Counted from the first letter of the stretch, positions 32,853-42,437 are shown. The stretch is DNA of 64,000 nt from Paenibacillaceae bacterium (GCA_029256185.1 JAQSYI010000012.1:123114-187113); one strand, 5' to 3'. Numbers and translations: made by a program. The notes: generated from the letters alone by a model not told the origin.

Positions 32853-34273
32853 GGTGGCTTAACCGCATCGAATTCAAGCTGGGCGCGGTTATTGCCGCGC
32901 TGCTGCTGCTTGTGATCCTGCTCATGGGATTCACCATCGACCGCATGTTCACTACGTTCTACCACAAGCAGGCCGGGGAGGACCTGGACGAGCTGGCCAG
33001 CCATTTTGCCGGGATGGCGCAGACGCATGAGAACGGCAGCGAAGAAATGATCCATCTGTTCGCGGAATTCTCCGATGTAAGCATCTCCATGGTGGATATT
33101 CAGGGGAACCGTACGGCAGAATTAGGCAGCCTGAGAGTGGAGGACGACGGATTTATTACCAGAGAGGCGCTCCAGCTCCTGGAACGGGGACAATCAACAC
33201 GCTCGGAGTTTGCCTCGCAAGCGGGAGTACGGTACTTCGTCTCCGCCCATCCCATTGCCGGGGGCGAGCATACCTCCTCGGCGATCTTTGTGCTGTCCTC
33301 CATGAGGAGCATGGATGAGTCGCTGCAGCGGGTAAGGCTGCTGATCATCCTGTCTGCAGCCGGAGCCTTCATCCTGGCTATAGGCTTCAGCTATGTGGTG
33401 TCCCATCAGATGTCCCGCCCCCTGATTCAGATGGAGCAAGCCGCACGGACCATTGCCAAGGGGAAGTTGGAGATCCGGCTGCCTGCCCGCTCCCAGGACG
33501 AGATCGGTACATTGGCTGCGGCAATCAATGATTTGGCCCGGGATCTGCAGCATTACCGGGATACGCGGCAGGAGTTCTTCGCCAATGTGTCCCATGAGCT
33601 GCGCACGCCCATTACTTATCTGGAAGGCTATGCAAAAGTGATCCATGACGGCCTCTATGAGACGGAGGAAGAGAAGCTACAGTATCTGTCCATCATCCGT
33701 CAGGAATCCTTGCGCTTGAGCCGTCTGATCCATGATCTGTTCGAGCTGTCCAAGATGGAGGAGGGAAAGTTCTCCCTGTCGCCGGATTGGCTTGATCTGC
33801 CCCGGCTGGTGGAGAGCTGCGTCGGCAAGGCGCAGCTTGCCGCCCGGGACAAGGGACTGGAGCTTACTTGGTCCATGTCCGTGTCCGTACCCGGTGAGCC
33901 GGCTCCCGTTTATTACGACAGCTTGCGGCTGGAGCAGGTGATTCAGAATCTGCTGGATAATGCCATACGCTATACGGAGCAAGGAGCTGTTCGCGTTCAT
34001 ATATCGTCTGACCCTGACGGATACCGGATTGCTGTGGAGGATTCGGGAATTGGCATCCCCGCGGACGAATTGCCGTATTTGTTCGAACGCTTCTACCGGG
34101 TAGAGAAATCCAGGTCCCGCGATTACGGGGGCACCGGACTGGGACTAGCGATTTCCCGTAAGCTGGTGGAGCTTCAGGGCGGAACGCTGGAGGCGGCAAG
34201 CGCGCTAGGGAAGGGCAGCCGGTTTACGGTTTTTCTGCCCTACGAAAGTGGCAGTGCGGGCCAGCATCCATGA
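32849..34273 (+). CDS. Sensor histidine kinase
   Basis: A 474-residue membrane kinase. TM1 spans about residues 10-31 and TM2 about 165-187. The 135 residues between them form the outside sensor. A HAMP domain follows (RPLIQMEQAARTIAKGKLEI), then the dimerisation helix with His249 (NVSHELRTPITYLEGYA) and the ATPase domain with N box (QVIQNLLDNAIRYT), DSGIGI and GGTGLGLAIS. Translationally coupled to the response regulator by ATGA. The stimulus is unknown; the context suggests redox or copper. Confidence 0.95.
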   Translation: MRWLNRIEFKLGAVIAALLLLVILLMGFTIDRMFTTFYHKQAGEDLDELASHFAGMAQTHENGSEEMIHLFAEFSDVSISMVDIQGNRTAELGSLRVEDDGFITREALQLLERGQSTRSEFASQAGVRYFVSAHPIAGGEHTSSAIFVLSSMRSMDESLQRVRLLIILSAAGAFILAIGFSYVVSHQMSRPLIQMEQAARTIAKGKLEIRLPARSQDEIGTLAAAINDLARDLQHYRDTRQEFFANVSHELRTPITYLEGYAKVIHDGLYETEEEKLQYLSIIRQESLRLSRLIHDLFELSKMEEGKFSLSPDWLDLPRLVESCVGKAQLAARDKGLELTWSMSVSVPGEPAPVYYDSLRLEQVIQNLLDNAIRYTEQGAVRVHISSDPDGYRIAVEDSGIGIPADELPYLFERFYRVEKSRSRDYGGTGLGLAISRKLVELQGGTLEAASALGKGSRFTVFLPYESGSAGQHP

Positions 34274-34378
34274 TTTCAAAGCTGAAGTTCATATTTTGTT
34301 CGACGCTTCCACACGGTTTCCACATAATTTCCGCTTACAATGAGGCTAGTCCTTATGAGGAAGGAAAGGCGGAATTTT

Positions 34379-34960
34379 ATGAAGAACAGCATTGTCCCCG
34401 CGGCAGCACTGGCAGTTCTGCTGCTGTTTCCCGCCGGAGCGCTGGCGGACGAGGGCAACGGGGGGGCCGATCCTCACGCTCATCATAGCGTTGCCGGTAC
34501 GCCGTCCCCGCAGCCAGCGGCCAGTCTGAAGCCCGCACCAACGGCCGGCTTAGCGTCTCCCTCTGCCGCGGAACACAACATGACCGAACAAGAGCACCAG
34601 AACATGGCCGCCACCCCGACTGCGTCGGATCATCACATGACTGAAGATGAGCATGGGCACATGAGCCCTGCACCGGGTGCAGCAGCAACCGCAGGAGCCT
34701 CTTCGACGGCTTCTACGGAGGAAAGCGGAGACACATACGGTGATGACGGCCACAGCTCCCATGATGACGGCAATGACGGTCACAGCCCGGAGGAAGCTCC
34801 CGCTGCGGGAGGACACAGTCACGGAAGCACCGAGAATTTGGTAGAGACGCCGGCGAATGTGCCGGTGCTCAGCTCCTTCGCTGCGGTTAACGGCGCGTTC
34901 CTGCTCGTAGGCTTACGGAATAAGCTGGTCAAGAGGAAGGGGAGAGAACACCATGAATAA
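34379..34960 (+). CDS. Secreted/membrane-anchored His- and Met-rich protein (possible copper binding)
   Basis: 193 residues with a signal peptide (MKNSIVPAAALAVLLLFPAGALA) and a long disordered, His-, Met-, Asp- and Ser-rich middle. Two near copies of H-x-M-T-E-x-E-H-x-x-M occur (EHNMTEQEHQNM, DHHMTEDEHGHM), a pattern often seen in exported copper-binding proteins. A hydrophobic segment near the C terminus (VPVLSSFAAVNGAFLLVGL) followed by KRKGREHHE may anchor it. ATG 34379 follows AGGAAAGG. It overlaps the Fe-S protein start by 8 bp, so the two are co-translated. The metal is inferred, not shown. Confidence 0.8.
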   Translation: MKNSIVPAAALAVLLLFPAGALADEGNGGADPHAHHSVAGTPSPQPAASLKPAPTAGLASPSAAEHNMTEQEHQNMAATPTASDHHMTEDEHGHMSPAPGAAATAGASSTASTEESGDTYGDDGHSSHDDGNDGHSPEEAPAAGGHSHGSTENLVETPANVPVLSSFAAVNGAFLLVGLRNKLVKRKGREHHE

Positions 34961-36275
34961 CCTGCTGCAAATCCCCTTCGTCAAATCGTTCATAAAAAGC
35001 CGGTGGTATCCCGGCATATTCCAATGGTTTGCCATGGTGGTGTTCTCGGTCATAGTGGTTGAGCTGGTGGCGGGAACAGTCAATCCCAGCCGCAACTTCG
35101 GCACTTCCATGACATGGGTGCTGTGGTGGCCGGCTATTCCGGTCCTGTTCCTGGTGCTGGGACGTTTCTGGTGCGCAGTATGCCCCTTCGGCAAGATCAG
35201 CGATATCGTGCGCAAGCTGGTGGGCAGCGAACGCCCTATGCCTAAGTTTCTGCAGAAATACGGGATTTGGTTGATCGATTTCTTCTTCATTCTAATCACG
35301 TGGTCCGACCATGTGTGGGGAATCGTCGGCTCTCCCCGCGGCTCAGGCTATCTGCTGCTGCTCTTGACTACGATGGTAGTGGGCACCTCGGTTTTCTATG
35401 AGAGAAGAACCTTCTGCAAGACCCTCTGCTTTCTTGGCGGACTAGCAGGCAATTACTCCCGCTCGGGGATGCTGGCCCTCAGGGGAACCCCGGAGGTCTG
35501 CAAAGGCTGCAAAACCCAGTCCTGCTACAAGGGCAATGAGCAGGCAGAGGGCTGTCCCATGTTCGAATTCGTCCGCACCATGGATAACAGCGCCGATTGC
35601 AATCTGTGCGGCAACTGCGTCAAGAGCTGTCCCAACGACTCTGTGCGCATCAGCGTGCGCAAGCCTACATCGGAGCTGTGGGGAATCCGCAAACCCAAGA
35701 TGGAGCATGCTTTTCTTGCAGCCGTGATCATGGGCATTGTCTTCGTCCAGAATATTACCATGCTGGAAATCTGGCAGAATATCCTTGATGTTATCGGCAA
35801 GGTAACGGCCACTGCCAACTATAACGTGAATTTTACGGTTGCGTTCATCTTGTCCATGCTGCTGCCCATCGGTCTGATGTGGGCCGCCGCCCGGATGACA
35901 GCCGGAAGCAGCAAGCAGGAGACCGTCATGCAGAATTTCGTCCGGTTCGGCTATGCGATTATTCCTCTTGATCTGGCAGGACATCTGGCCCATAACCTGT
36001 TTCATGCCTTCACAGAAGGGAAAGCAGTCTGGTTCAACACCATGAATCTGTTTGGCCATTCCATGACCGGTGATCTTGGTTTTGCATCCGCCGGTGTGGT
36101 GCAGGTGATGCAGTATGCAGTGGTGCTGCTGGGAGTGGCAGGCTCTCTGTACGCCGTATACCGGATCGGCGGCCGCGCATCCTGGCGCAAGCTGCTTCCC
36201 TATTACGCCCTGATGGTGCTGCTGGCCTTGATCAATATGTATTTGTTCTCCCTTCCGATGACCCACCGCGTTTAA
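34953..36275 (+). CDS. Polytopic 4Fe-4S membrane protein (NapH/NosR-like)
   Basis: A 440-residue protein combining about ten membrane helices with Cys clusters on the cytoplasmic side. The clusters are FWCAVCPFGKISD, FCKTLCFLGG, CKGCKTQSC with GCP, and the ferredoxin-type CNLCGNCVKSCPNDSV. NapH, NosR and MauN have this architecture and carry electrons from quinol to exported metalloenzymes. Paired histidines in LAGHLAHNLFHAF could bind haem or copper. The gene overlaps the His/Met-rich gene (ATGAATAA) and is followed by a terminator. No nos or nap gene is nearby, so the electron acceptor is unknown. Confidence 0.87.
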   Translation: MNNLLQIPFVKSFIKSRWYPGIFQWFAMVVFSVIVVELVAGTVNPSRNFGTSMTWVLWWPAIPVLFLVLGRFWCAVCPFGKISDIVRKLVGSERPMPKFLQKYGIWLIDFFFILITWSDHVWGIVGSPRGSGYLLLLLTTMVVGTSVFYERRTFCKTLCFLGGLAGNYSRSGMLALRGTPEVCKGCKTQSCYKGNEQAEGCPMFEFVRTMDNSADCNLCGNCVKSCPNDSVRISVRKPTSELWGIRKPKMEHAFLAAVIMGIVFVQNITMLEIWQNILDVIGKVTATANYNVNFTVAFILSMLLPIGLMWAAARMTAGSSKQETVMQNFVRFGYAIIPLDLAGHLAHNLFHAFTEGKAVWFNTMNLFGHSMTGDLGFASAGVVQVMQYAVVLLGVAGSLYAVYRIGGRASWRKLLPYYALMVLLALINMYLFSLPMTHRV

Positions 36276-36290
36276 CAAATGAAGATGCCG

Positions 36291-36321
36291 GACAGTCCTC
36301 CTTATGTGAGGGCTGTTTTTT
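36291..36321 (+). terminator. Terminator after the Fe-S gene
   Basis: ACAGTCCTC pairs with GAGGGCTGT (one G-U) around CTTATGT, followed by TTTTT. It ends the two-component/His-rich/Fe-S unit. Confidence 0.85.
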
Positions 36322-36366
36322 GCATCATGAGACCGGCCCTTACATCAGGGAAGTATGGCTGCGTGG

Positions 36367-36395
36367 TTGACGCTCCTGAAAAAGCATGATACATT
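36367..36395 (+). promoter_or_regulatory. Candidate promoter for membrane protein gene
   Basis: TTGACG (36367-36372), a 17-bp spacer and TACATT (36390-36395). A 12-bp palindrome TAATATATATTA follows at 36406-36417, in a good place for a repressor. Confidence 0.45.
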
Positions 36396-36443
36396 GAACG
36401 GTGTTTAATATATATTACATCGTTTAACAGGAGGAATAATTTC

Positions 36444-37325
36444 ATGAAATACAGCCGTCCCGTAGCATGTCTTGTGTTGGTTATTCTCGTCCTTTCTGTT
36501 CTGGCCGCTGGGTGGGGGATATTCTCACCGGGAGGAGAAGGAGAGCGTTCCTTCGTATCCGTCACAGGTGAAACGGTATCTGTCTATGGGCAAGGCTTAT
36601 ACAAGAATGAATCTGTGTCCATGGCGGCTCAGGCCAAGGGGCAGGACGCGGTTACGCTGGTTATCGGCGTTCCTCTGCTGGCCATTTCCTGCCTGCTTGC
36701 GTGCAGGGGAATGCTTAAGGGGCAATTGCTGCTGGCGGGAACACTGGGCTATTTTCTCTACACCTACGCCTCTTATACCTTTCTGGCTATGTATAATCCG
36801 TTCTTTCTGATTTATACCGCGCTGCTCTCGGCAAGCTTCTTTGCTTTTGTCCTCACCTTCCGGGCCATCCCCCTTGCGCAGCTGCAGCCGTCCTTCGAAG
36901 GCAAGCTTCCTGTCAAGAGTATCGCGGCTTTCTTGTTCTTCCTGGCTCTGGCCTTCGGTATGCTGTGGCTGGGAAGGATCTTGCCTCCATTGATGAAGGG
37001 AGTAACTCCGGCCGGGCTGGAGCATTACACGACTATGGTGATTCAGGCCTTCGATTTCTCCTTTATCCTGCCTGCCGCGGTTCTTGCGGGGGTGCTGCTT
37101 TTGCGGAGAAACACATTCGGCCTGCTGCTTGCGGCCGTAATCATAATGAAGGGCGTTACCTTAGCAGCCTCCATCACGGCCATGATGCTCAATATGCTGC
37201 GGGCGGGGGAAGAGGTGGCCGCGGCAGAACTGGTGCTGTTTCCCCTCGTCACCTTGGGGGTGCTGGGCTTTTTGGTTCTGCTTCTCAGACATTTGAAAGA
37301 GCCTCAGGCAGACATGCACGCATAG
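36444..37325 (+). CDS. Polytopic membrane protein of unknown function
   Basis: A 293-residue protein with about eight hydrophobic segments. It begins with MKYSRPVACLVLVILVLSVL and has an outside loop of about 45 residues (GGEGERSFVSVTGETVSV) before the second helix. There are no catalytic or transport motifs that I recognise. ATG 36444 follows AGGAGGAA. It stands alone with its own promoter and possible operator. Confidence 0.8.
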   Translation: MKYSRPVACLVLVILVLSVLAAGWGIFSPGGEGERSFVSVTGETVSVYGQGLYKNESVSMAAQAKGQDAVTLVIGVPLLAISCLLACRGMLKGQLLLAGTLGYFLYTYASYTFLAMYNPFFLIYTALLSASFFAFVLTFRAIPLAQLQPSFEGKLPVKSIAAFLFFLALAFGMLWLGRILPPLMKGVTPAGLEHYTTMVIQAFDFSFILPAAVLAGVLLLRRNTFGLLLAAVIIMKGVTLAASITAMMLNMLRAGEEVAAAELVLFPLVTLGVLGFLVLLLRHLKEPQADMHA

Positions 37326-37476
37326 CCGTTATTCGCTACGGCTTGGGCCAATCCCGAATGGAGGCGGCATGCAGGGAATAAGATTGAATTAGACGGGATG
37401 CGCAGGTATGTTTATGTCCGGCTTGGCCGATAAAGAGGAGAGACCGGCTACTTGCATACAGGAGAGTGATCAAAGG

Positions 37477-37920
37477 ATGCAATCCTCCATACTGATTCTG
37501 CTGGGAATCGCCGCCTTGGGACTGATCGGCAAGAATCAGACCATTGCCATCGCCATGCTGGTTCTCGCCCTGCTTCGTCTGGCTCATCAGGATAAGACTT
37601 TTCCTTACCTGGAGAAGCATGGCGTCACCATCGGCGTGATTATTCTGACCATCGGCCTGATGTCCCCCATAGCCAGCGGCAAAGTGGGCCTTCCTGAACT
37701 GGCGGGGACATTCACCCAATGGAGATCCTTCCTGGCCATCGGCATCGGCATGCTGGTGGCTTATTTGGGCGGCAGAGGACTCAGGCTGATGACGGAGCAG
37801 CCGCTGATTGTAAACGGATTGCTGCTGGGGACCATCATTGGGGTGGCCTTTTTCCGCGGTGTTCCCGTTGGCCCTCTGATTGCCGCCGGCATACTGGCCG
37901 CATTGACCGGCAAGCTGTAG
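37477..37920 (+). CDS. DUF441 family membrane protein (YtwI type)
   Basis: A 147-residue protein with four hydrophobic segments, beginning MQSSILILLGIAALGLIGKN. The patterns VTIGVIILTIGLMSPIASGK, LAIGIGMLVAYLGGRG and LLLGTIIGVAFFRGVPVGPL match DUF441 proteins such as B. subtilis YtwI, which have no known function. ATG 37477 follows AGGAGAGTG; an in-frame ATG at 37408 is disfavoured. Confidence 0.88.
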   Translation: MQSSILILLGIAALGLIGKNQTIAIAMLVLALLRLAHQDKTFPYLEKHGVTIGVIILTIGLMSPIASGKVGLPELAGTFTQWRSFLAIGIGMLVAYLGGRGLRLMTEQPLIVNGLLLGTIIGVAFFRGVPVGPLIAAGILAALTGKL

Positions 37921-38003
37921 GCGCCGACTTGACGCTTTTCCATACACCGCAACAGATTGCAAATTAATAAAAGATATACTACTTTCTTACCGGAAAAATA
38001 AGG

Positions 38004-38009
38004 TATAAT
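38004..38009 (+). promoter_or_regulatory. -10 element for the PH-domain gene
   Basis: Consensus TATAAT lies 49 bp before the start at 38058. The -35 region is poor. Confidence 0.4.
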
Positions 38010-38057
38010 AACCATGTACAATGATAGTCTGAGTCTTATGAAATGGGGGAGAGCCCA

Positions 38058-38435
38058 ATGGGGATTTTAAGCGGATTATTGGGGAACGCATCCGAGATTG
38101 ACGTGCAGGCCATTGAAAAGGACTTCGAGGAGCTTCTTGCTCCCAATGAGAAAATCGAACGTGCCTACAAGCTGATCCGGGATCTGTTTGTTTTCACCGA
38201 CAAAAGACTGATTCTGGTAGATAAGCAGGGAGTAACCGGCAAGAAAACCGAGTATCATTCCATTCCTTATAAGAGCATTACCCATTTTGCAGTAGAATCG
38301 TCAGGACACTTTGATCTGGATGCGGAGCTGAAGATCTGGCTGTCCGGCATGCATGAGCCCATACTCAAGCAATTCAAGAAAGACAAGAATATCAACGAGG
38401 TGCAGAAAACGCTGGCTGCCTACATTTTCAAGTAA
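38058..38435 (+). CDS. Bacterial PH-domain protein
   Basis: A 125-residue cytosolic protein. The pattern LAPNEKIERAYKLIRDLFVFTDKRLILVDKQGVTGKK, shown here in part as LFVFTDKRLILVDKQG, followed by YHSIPYKSITHFAVES and AELKIWLSGM, is the bacterial PH (bPH_1/YvlB-type short chain) fold. Its ligand is unknown. ATG 38058 follows GGGGGAG; an upstream ATG at 38043 overlaps that site and is rejected. A terminator follows. Confidence 0.87.
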   Translation: MGILSGLLGNASEIDVQAIEKDFEELLAPNEKIERAYKLIRDLFVFTDKRLILVDKQGVTGKKTEYHSIPYKSITHFAVESSGHFDLDAELKIWLSGMHEPILKQFKKDKNINEVQKTLAAYIFK

Positions 38436-38453
38436 GCTTTCGCAACTGCAAGC

Positions 38454-38488
38454 AACCAGTCTATTGTGCAGCGATAGGCTGGTTTTTA
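38454..38488 (+). terminator. Terminator after the PH-domain gene
   Basis: AACCAGTCTAT pairs with ATAGGCTGGTT (one G-U) around TGTGCAGCG, followed by TTTATT. Confidence 0.8.
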
Positions 38489-38509
38489 TTACAGGAGGAG
38501 ATGGCAATT

Positions 38510-38977
38510 TTGATCGTGGATGCGGTAAAAGCAAATGATCTGACGCAGCTGGCGAAGTTGTACAAGCAGTTGATGGGCTCAGAACCGGACCAGGCTGCAA
38601 TGAGGGAGCTGTTCCCCGTTATCGGTGAAAATCCTAATTACTATCTGTTGGGTGCCTACCAAGCAGATAGGCTGTGCGGAACGGTAATGGGTATTGTCTG
38701 CTATGATCTGGTGGGACTGTGCAAACCGTTTATGGTAGTGGAGAACGTGGTGGTGGATGAAGAGTGCCGGGGCATGGGGACCGGGGCGGCACTGATGCAT
38801 GATATTGAACGGATCGCCCGGAAGCGGGAATGCACCTATATCATGCTGGTCTCAGGCATGAAGCGAAGGCAAGCCCATAAATTCTACGAAGCAATGGGAT
38901 ATAGGTTAGACCGGGTGCAAGGTTTCAAGAAGGAACTGGACAATTATCCGGGTCAGACAGTGGGAGCCGGAATGTGA
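38510..38977 (+). CDS. GNAT-family N-acetyltransferase, TTG start likely
   Basis: 155 residues from TTG 38510. GNAT motif A is VENVVVDEECRGMGTGAALMHDI (acetyl-CoA loop RGMGTG), motif B is MKRRQAHKFYEAMGYRLDRV. ATG 38501 in the same frame is only 2 bp from AGGAGG and cannot be used well, whereas TTG 38510 has ideal spacing; this decides the start. The substrate is unknown. Confidence 0.85.
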   Translation: MIVDAVKANDLTQLAKLYKQLMGSEPDQAAMRELFPVIGENPNYYLLGAYQADRLCGTVMGIVCYDLVGLCKPFMVVENVVVDEECRGMGTGAALMHDIERIARKRECTYIMLVSGMKRRQAHKFYEAMGYRLDRVQGFKKELDNYPGQTVGAGM

Positions 38978-39048
38978 GCGTTATAAATTAAGATGTGCTC
39001 TTTCCCCTTGGCGTTACGACATCTCTGTGGTTGCCTCTCAATTTGTTG

Positions 39049-39077
39049 TTGAATAAATATGCGCAAAAAAGTATATT
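39049..39077 (+). promoter_or_regulatory. Sigma-A promoter candidate
   Basis: TTGAAT (39049-39054), a 17-bp spacer and TATATT (39072-39077), 33 bp before the GNAT gene at 39110. Confidence 0.55.
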
Positions 39078-39109
39078 TATACTACGTGACAAGGAAGGGA
39101 AGATAGCAG

Positions 39110-39865
39110 ATGTACAGATATCTCGAGGAAATGACACTCAACACATGGCCGGCTATTGAAAATTTGATCTCCAACGGATGGGTGATCAGAAGCTCCGAGG
39201 GATTTACCAAACGGGCTAACTCCGTCAGTCCGCTGTATAGCTCCGACCCTGTTGATGCGGAGGCGCAGATTCGTTTCTGTGAGAAGCATTTTACCAATCT
39301 GGAGCAGGATACGGTCTTCAAAATAACTCCGTATATCCAACCGCCCAATTTGGATCAAATTCTGGAAAACCAGGGATATGCCTTAATCGATAAATCCAGT
39401 GTTCAAGTCATGGAGCTTGCTGCTGCTCCGGAGCCCGCTGTTGCCGCCCAATATGAACCGGCGATCAACGAAGCCTGGCTGGAGGCCTTAGTGTACTGCG
39501 ACGGTTTGAGTGAAACCAACCGCAGCATTATCAGAAGGATGCTCCAGTTCTCCACGCTGCAGCAGGGCTTCTTTATCATCTGCCAGGATGGACATCCCGC
39601 AGCCTGCGGCCTTGGCGTGATCCAGAATGAGTTCGTCGCGCTATACGATATCATCACTCACCCCGACTACAGAAGACGCGGCTTTGGCATGCAAATTGTG
39701 CTGAACATCCTGAGTTGGGCCAAGACCGAGGGCGCAACCCACTCCTGTCTTCAGGTGGTTCAACAGAATGAGGCGGCGATGCGGCTTTACGGCAAGATCG
39801 GCTATCAGGAGATTTATCCTTATTGGTACCGCGTAAAGAAACATTCGGGAGAAGCACAGATATAA
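39110..39865 (+). CDS. GNAT-family N-acetyltransferase
   Basis: A 251-residue protein. The C-terminal half is a GNAT domain: VALYDIITHPDYRRRGFGMQ with the acetyl-CoA loop RRRGFG, ILSWAKTEGATHSCLQVVQQ and AAMRLYGKIGYQEIYPYWYR. The N-terminal 110 residues form a second, diverged domain (IENLISNGWVIRSSEGFT), as in several two-domain GNAT proteins of bacilli. ATG 39110 follows AAGGAAGGG. The substrate is unknown. Confidence 0.88.
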   Translation: MYRYLEEMTLNTWPAIENLISNGWVIRSSEGFTKRANSVSPLYSSDPVDAEAQIRFCEKHFTNLEQDTVFKITPYIQPPNLDQILENQGYALIDKSSVQVMELAAAPEPAVAAQYEPAINEAWLEALVYCDGLSETNRSIIRRMLQFSTLQQGFFIICQDGHPAACGLGVIQNEFVALYDIITHPDYRRRGFGMQIVLNILSWAKTEGATHSCLQVVQQNEAAMRLYGKIGYQEIYPYWYRVKKHSGEAQI

Positions 39866-40010
39866 TGCATGGCTGAATTTGATCAGTCTGTTTATGGCAG
39901 CCAGGTCTGCAGGAGACCGGAGCGGGAGCTCTCTGCATGCCCGCCGCCTGCTGATAATCCGAGGTTGATCCCCTGTCGGCAGCAAACGGCGGTGTGATGC
40001 TTACCGGCGG

Positions 40011-40253
40011 TCAGATCCCGTCATAATACGTGTATACATAGCGGGTGGGCACACAAGCCGGAAACGCGTGTACGTCCTCAATCGAACTGACCGGATAGTG
40101 CTTCATGGCAAATTGGGCATGATACAGGTACTCCATCACGAACAGCTCCCCGTTCTCCAAGCCGCACAGCACTCCGCTTGTTCCCTGACCGTTCATAAAG
40201 GACACGCCAATTGGGCTTCCCATGAGTGAAATGGCTTTTTCCTGCCAAGGCAT
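40011..40253 (-). CDS. Small hypothetical protein (80 aa)
   Basis: Begins MPWQEKAISLMGSPIGVSFM and includes GQGTSGVLCGLENGELFVME, a small beta-barrel-like pattern. AAGGAGG lies upstream, which supports translation. It is divergent from the amidase gene. I do not recognise it. Confidence 0.7.
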   Translation of the reverse strand: MPWQEKAISLMGSPIGVSFMNGQGTSGVLCGLENGELFVMEYLYHAQFAMKHYPVSSIEDVHAFPACVPTRYVYTYYDGI

Positions 40254-40405
40254 TCCAGCATTCCTCCTTCTGGTGATACATTAGCCTATGTTCCTTCAGC
40301 GGGTTAGGTTCGTAGGACACTGACAAAGAGAGACGGATACACCAAGAAATACGGGTAATCAAGATCAAGCAAGGACGGTCCATATTGGATGAAGGGGAGT
40401 GGCCT

Positions 40406-41863
40406 ATGGGGTTTGAACTGGTAGAGGCAACGATAGCGGATGTCCGGCGGGCATTCGAGACAGGAGAATTGACGGCAGCCGGGCTGGTGCTTGCCTATCT
40501 GAACCGGATTGCGGATCATGACAAGAATGGGCTCACGTTAAATTCGGTATTGGAGATCAATCCGGATGCCATGTTCATCGCTGAGGCGCTGGATGAGGAG
40601 CGGAGCTTGTACGGCTCAAGAGGTCCTCTGCATGGCATACCCGTTCTGTTGAAGGACAATATCAACACCGGCGACAAGATGCATACCAGTGCGGGCTCCC
40701 TGGCGCTGGCCGATTCTTATGCGCCGGAGGATGCCTTCATTGTCAGGCGTCTGAGGGAAGCGGGAGCCGTTATTCTGGGCAAGGCCAATATGACGGAGTT
40801 CGCCAATTTCATGACCGAGGGCATGCCTAGCGGTTACAGCTCCCGCGGCGGACAAGTGCTGAACCCGTACAATATTTCCACGCCCACAGGAGGATCAAGC
40901 TCCGGGTCGGGGGTGGCGGTGACGGCCAACTTCTGCATGGCGGCGGTAGGGACGGAAACCTCCGGCTCTATTCTTAATCCCGGCAATCTGAGCTCTACTG
41001 TAGGGATCAAGCCTACAGTCGGCCTGCTGAGCAGAACGGGCATCCTTCCCTTATCCAACACCCAGGATACGGCAGGACCTATGGCGAGAACGGTCACGGA
41101 TGCGGTATTGCTGCTGAACGGGATGCTGGGAACGGACAGGGATGACCCCGCTATGGGGGGCGGCACGGGAAGAAGGCAGCGAGATTACAGCGTGTTTCTG
41201 GATAAAACCGCGTTGCGCGGCGCGCGGATCGGCATACCGCGGGATTATTACTTCGAGGAATTGTCGGAGGAGCAGCTCGCCATCTTCAACCGGGCGGCGG
41301 ATATCATGAAGGAGCAGGGGGCGGTGATTGTGGACCCGGCTAATATTCCGTCCGCCCGCCAGATCGTCTATTCCAGCGTGCCGCTCAACGAGTTCAAATC
41401 TGCTCTGAACGCTTATCTGTCCAAGCTTGGCCCCAATGCTCCTATGCATACGTTGAAAGAGATCATCGACTTCAACAACCGCCACCCCATGGAAACACTG
41501 AAATATGGACAGGTTACGCTAATGGCGGCCGAATATACCACCTCCGGGCGGTTGACGGAGCAGCAATATATCCGGGACCGCACGAAGGATCTGCTGTTGT
41601 GCCGGGAGCAGGGGATTGACGCCGCCATGAAGGAGCATCAATTGGACGCGCTGCTGTTCCCGGCGGATTTCGGCTCCAGAATCGCCGCCCGGGCCGGCTA
41701 TCCTTCCATCGTGGTGCCCGCAGGCTACACCAAGGCAGGCCCGCCCTTCGGCGTTACCTTCTGCGCCCGGGCCTACTCGGAGCCCAGGCTGATCTCTCTG
41801 GCATACGCCTTCGAGCAGCATACCCGGTTCAGGCGTCCCCCGTCCTTGCGCAGCTTTGTTTGA
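40406..41863 (+). CDS. Amidase (amidase signature family)
   Basis: A 485-residue hydrolase with the Ser-cisSer-Lys triad: Lys in [13 protein letters not shown], first Ser in the [16 protein letters not shown] glycine/serine block and the nucleophile in [15 protein letters not shown]. Length matches the family. Such enzymes hydrolyse carboxamides, nitrile-derived amides or peptide amides; the substrate is unknown. ATG 40406 follows AAGGGGAGTGG, better than ATG 40385. There is no GatB/GatC gene nearby, so it is not GatA of the tRNA amidotransferase. Confidence 0.93.
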   Translation: MGFELVEATIADVRRAFETGELTAAGLVLAYLNRIADHDKNGLTLNSVLEINPDAMFIAEALDEERSLYGSRGPLHGIPVLLKDNINTGDKMHTSAGSLALADSYAPEDAFIVRRLREAGAVILGKANMTEFANFMTEGMPSGYSSRGGQVLNPYNISTPTGGSSSGSGVAVTANFCMAAVGTETSGSILNPGNLSSTVGIKPTVGLLSRTGILPLSNTQDTAGPMARTVTDAVLLLNGMLGTDRDDPAMGGGTGRRQRDYSVFLDKTALRGARIGIPRDYYFEELSEEQLAIFNRAADIMKEQGAVIVDPANIPSARQIVYSSVPLNEFKSALNAYLSKLGPNAPMHTLKEIIDFNNRHPMETLKYGQVTLMAAEYTTSGRLTEQQYIRDRTKDLLLCREQGIDAAMKEHQLDALLFPADFGSRIAARAGYPSIVVPAGYTKAGPPFGVTFCARAYSEPRLISLAYAFEQHTRFRRPPSLRSFV

Positions 41864-41986
41864 ATGAATCGCCCTTTGCCGGGACATTTGTAACAAAGTT
41901 GTCCCATTTGGCAGGTGAAGAACCGGTAATCCGGGCTTACGATGAAAGAAGTTTACCATTATTGCTACCTTGAGGAGGAAGTTCAC

Positions 41987-42406
41987 TTGTCCCATCCCGA
42001 ATGTATGTACTGTGCCGCTGACGAAAGACAGGCCAAACTGATGATCGAAATCGCTCCCCTATCCGTATCCACCCTATATTTGTTCCGGGAGCAGACTTAC
42101 CGGGGCCGGGTGCTGGTAGCCCTTAACCATCACGAGCGGGAAATGTTCCTGTTGCCAGAGGATACCCGCAATGCGCTGATGGCCGACGTGGCCAAAGCCG
42201 CGCAAGCGGTGGAACAGGCGTTTAAGCCGGGTAAAATCAACTATGGCGCATACGGGGACACCATGCCCCATGTCCATTTCCATATCGTTCCGAAGTACGA
42301 AGGCGGCGAGCAATGGGGCAGCACCTTTGTCATGAACCCGGCCCAGGTGTATTTGTCCGATGAGGAGTATGCCGGACTGATCGAGCAGATCCGGGCACAG
42401 CTCTGA
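41987..42406 (+). CDS. HIT-family hydrolase, TTG start
   Basis: A 139-residue member of the histidine triad superfamily. The catalytic motif is MPHVHFHIVPKY (HxHxH). The beginning SHPECMYCAADERQAKLM has the N-terminal Cys pair common in bacterial HIT proteins. TTG 41987 has GAGGAGG 8 bp upstream, and the protein then starts at the family position; the ATG at 41942 lies upstream of that site and would add 15 residues. HIT enzymes hydrolyse nucleotide conjugates such as dinucleoside polyphosphates. Confidence 0.88.
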   Translation: MSHPECMYCAADERQAKLMIEIAPLSVSTLYLFREQTYRGRVLVALNHHEREMFLLPEDTRNALMADVAKAAQAVEQAFKPGKINYGAYGDTMPHVHFHIVPKYEGGEQWGSTFVMNPAQVYLSDEEYAGLIEQIRAQL

Positions 42407-42437
42407 TAAGCAAGCGCGAGCCAAATATGAGAATCTG

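Noticed and set aside
40406..41863. GatA subunit of the tRNA amidotransferase
   Set aside because: The amidase triad fits, but gatB and gatC are absent and the C-terminal part does not follow GatA.
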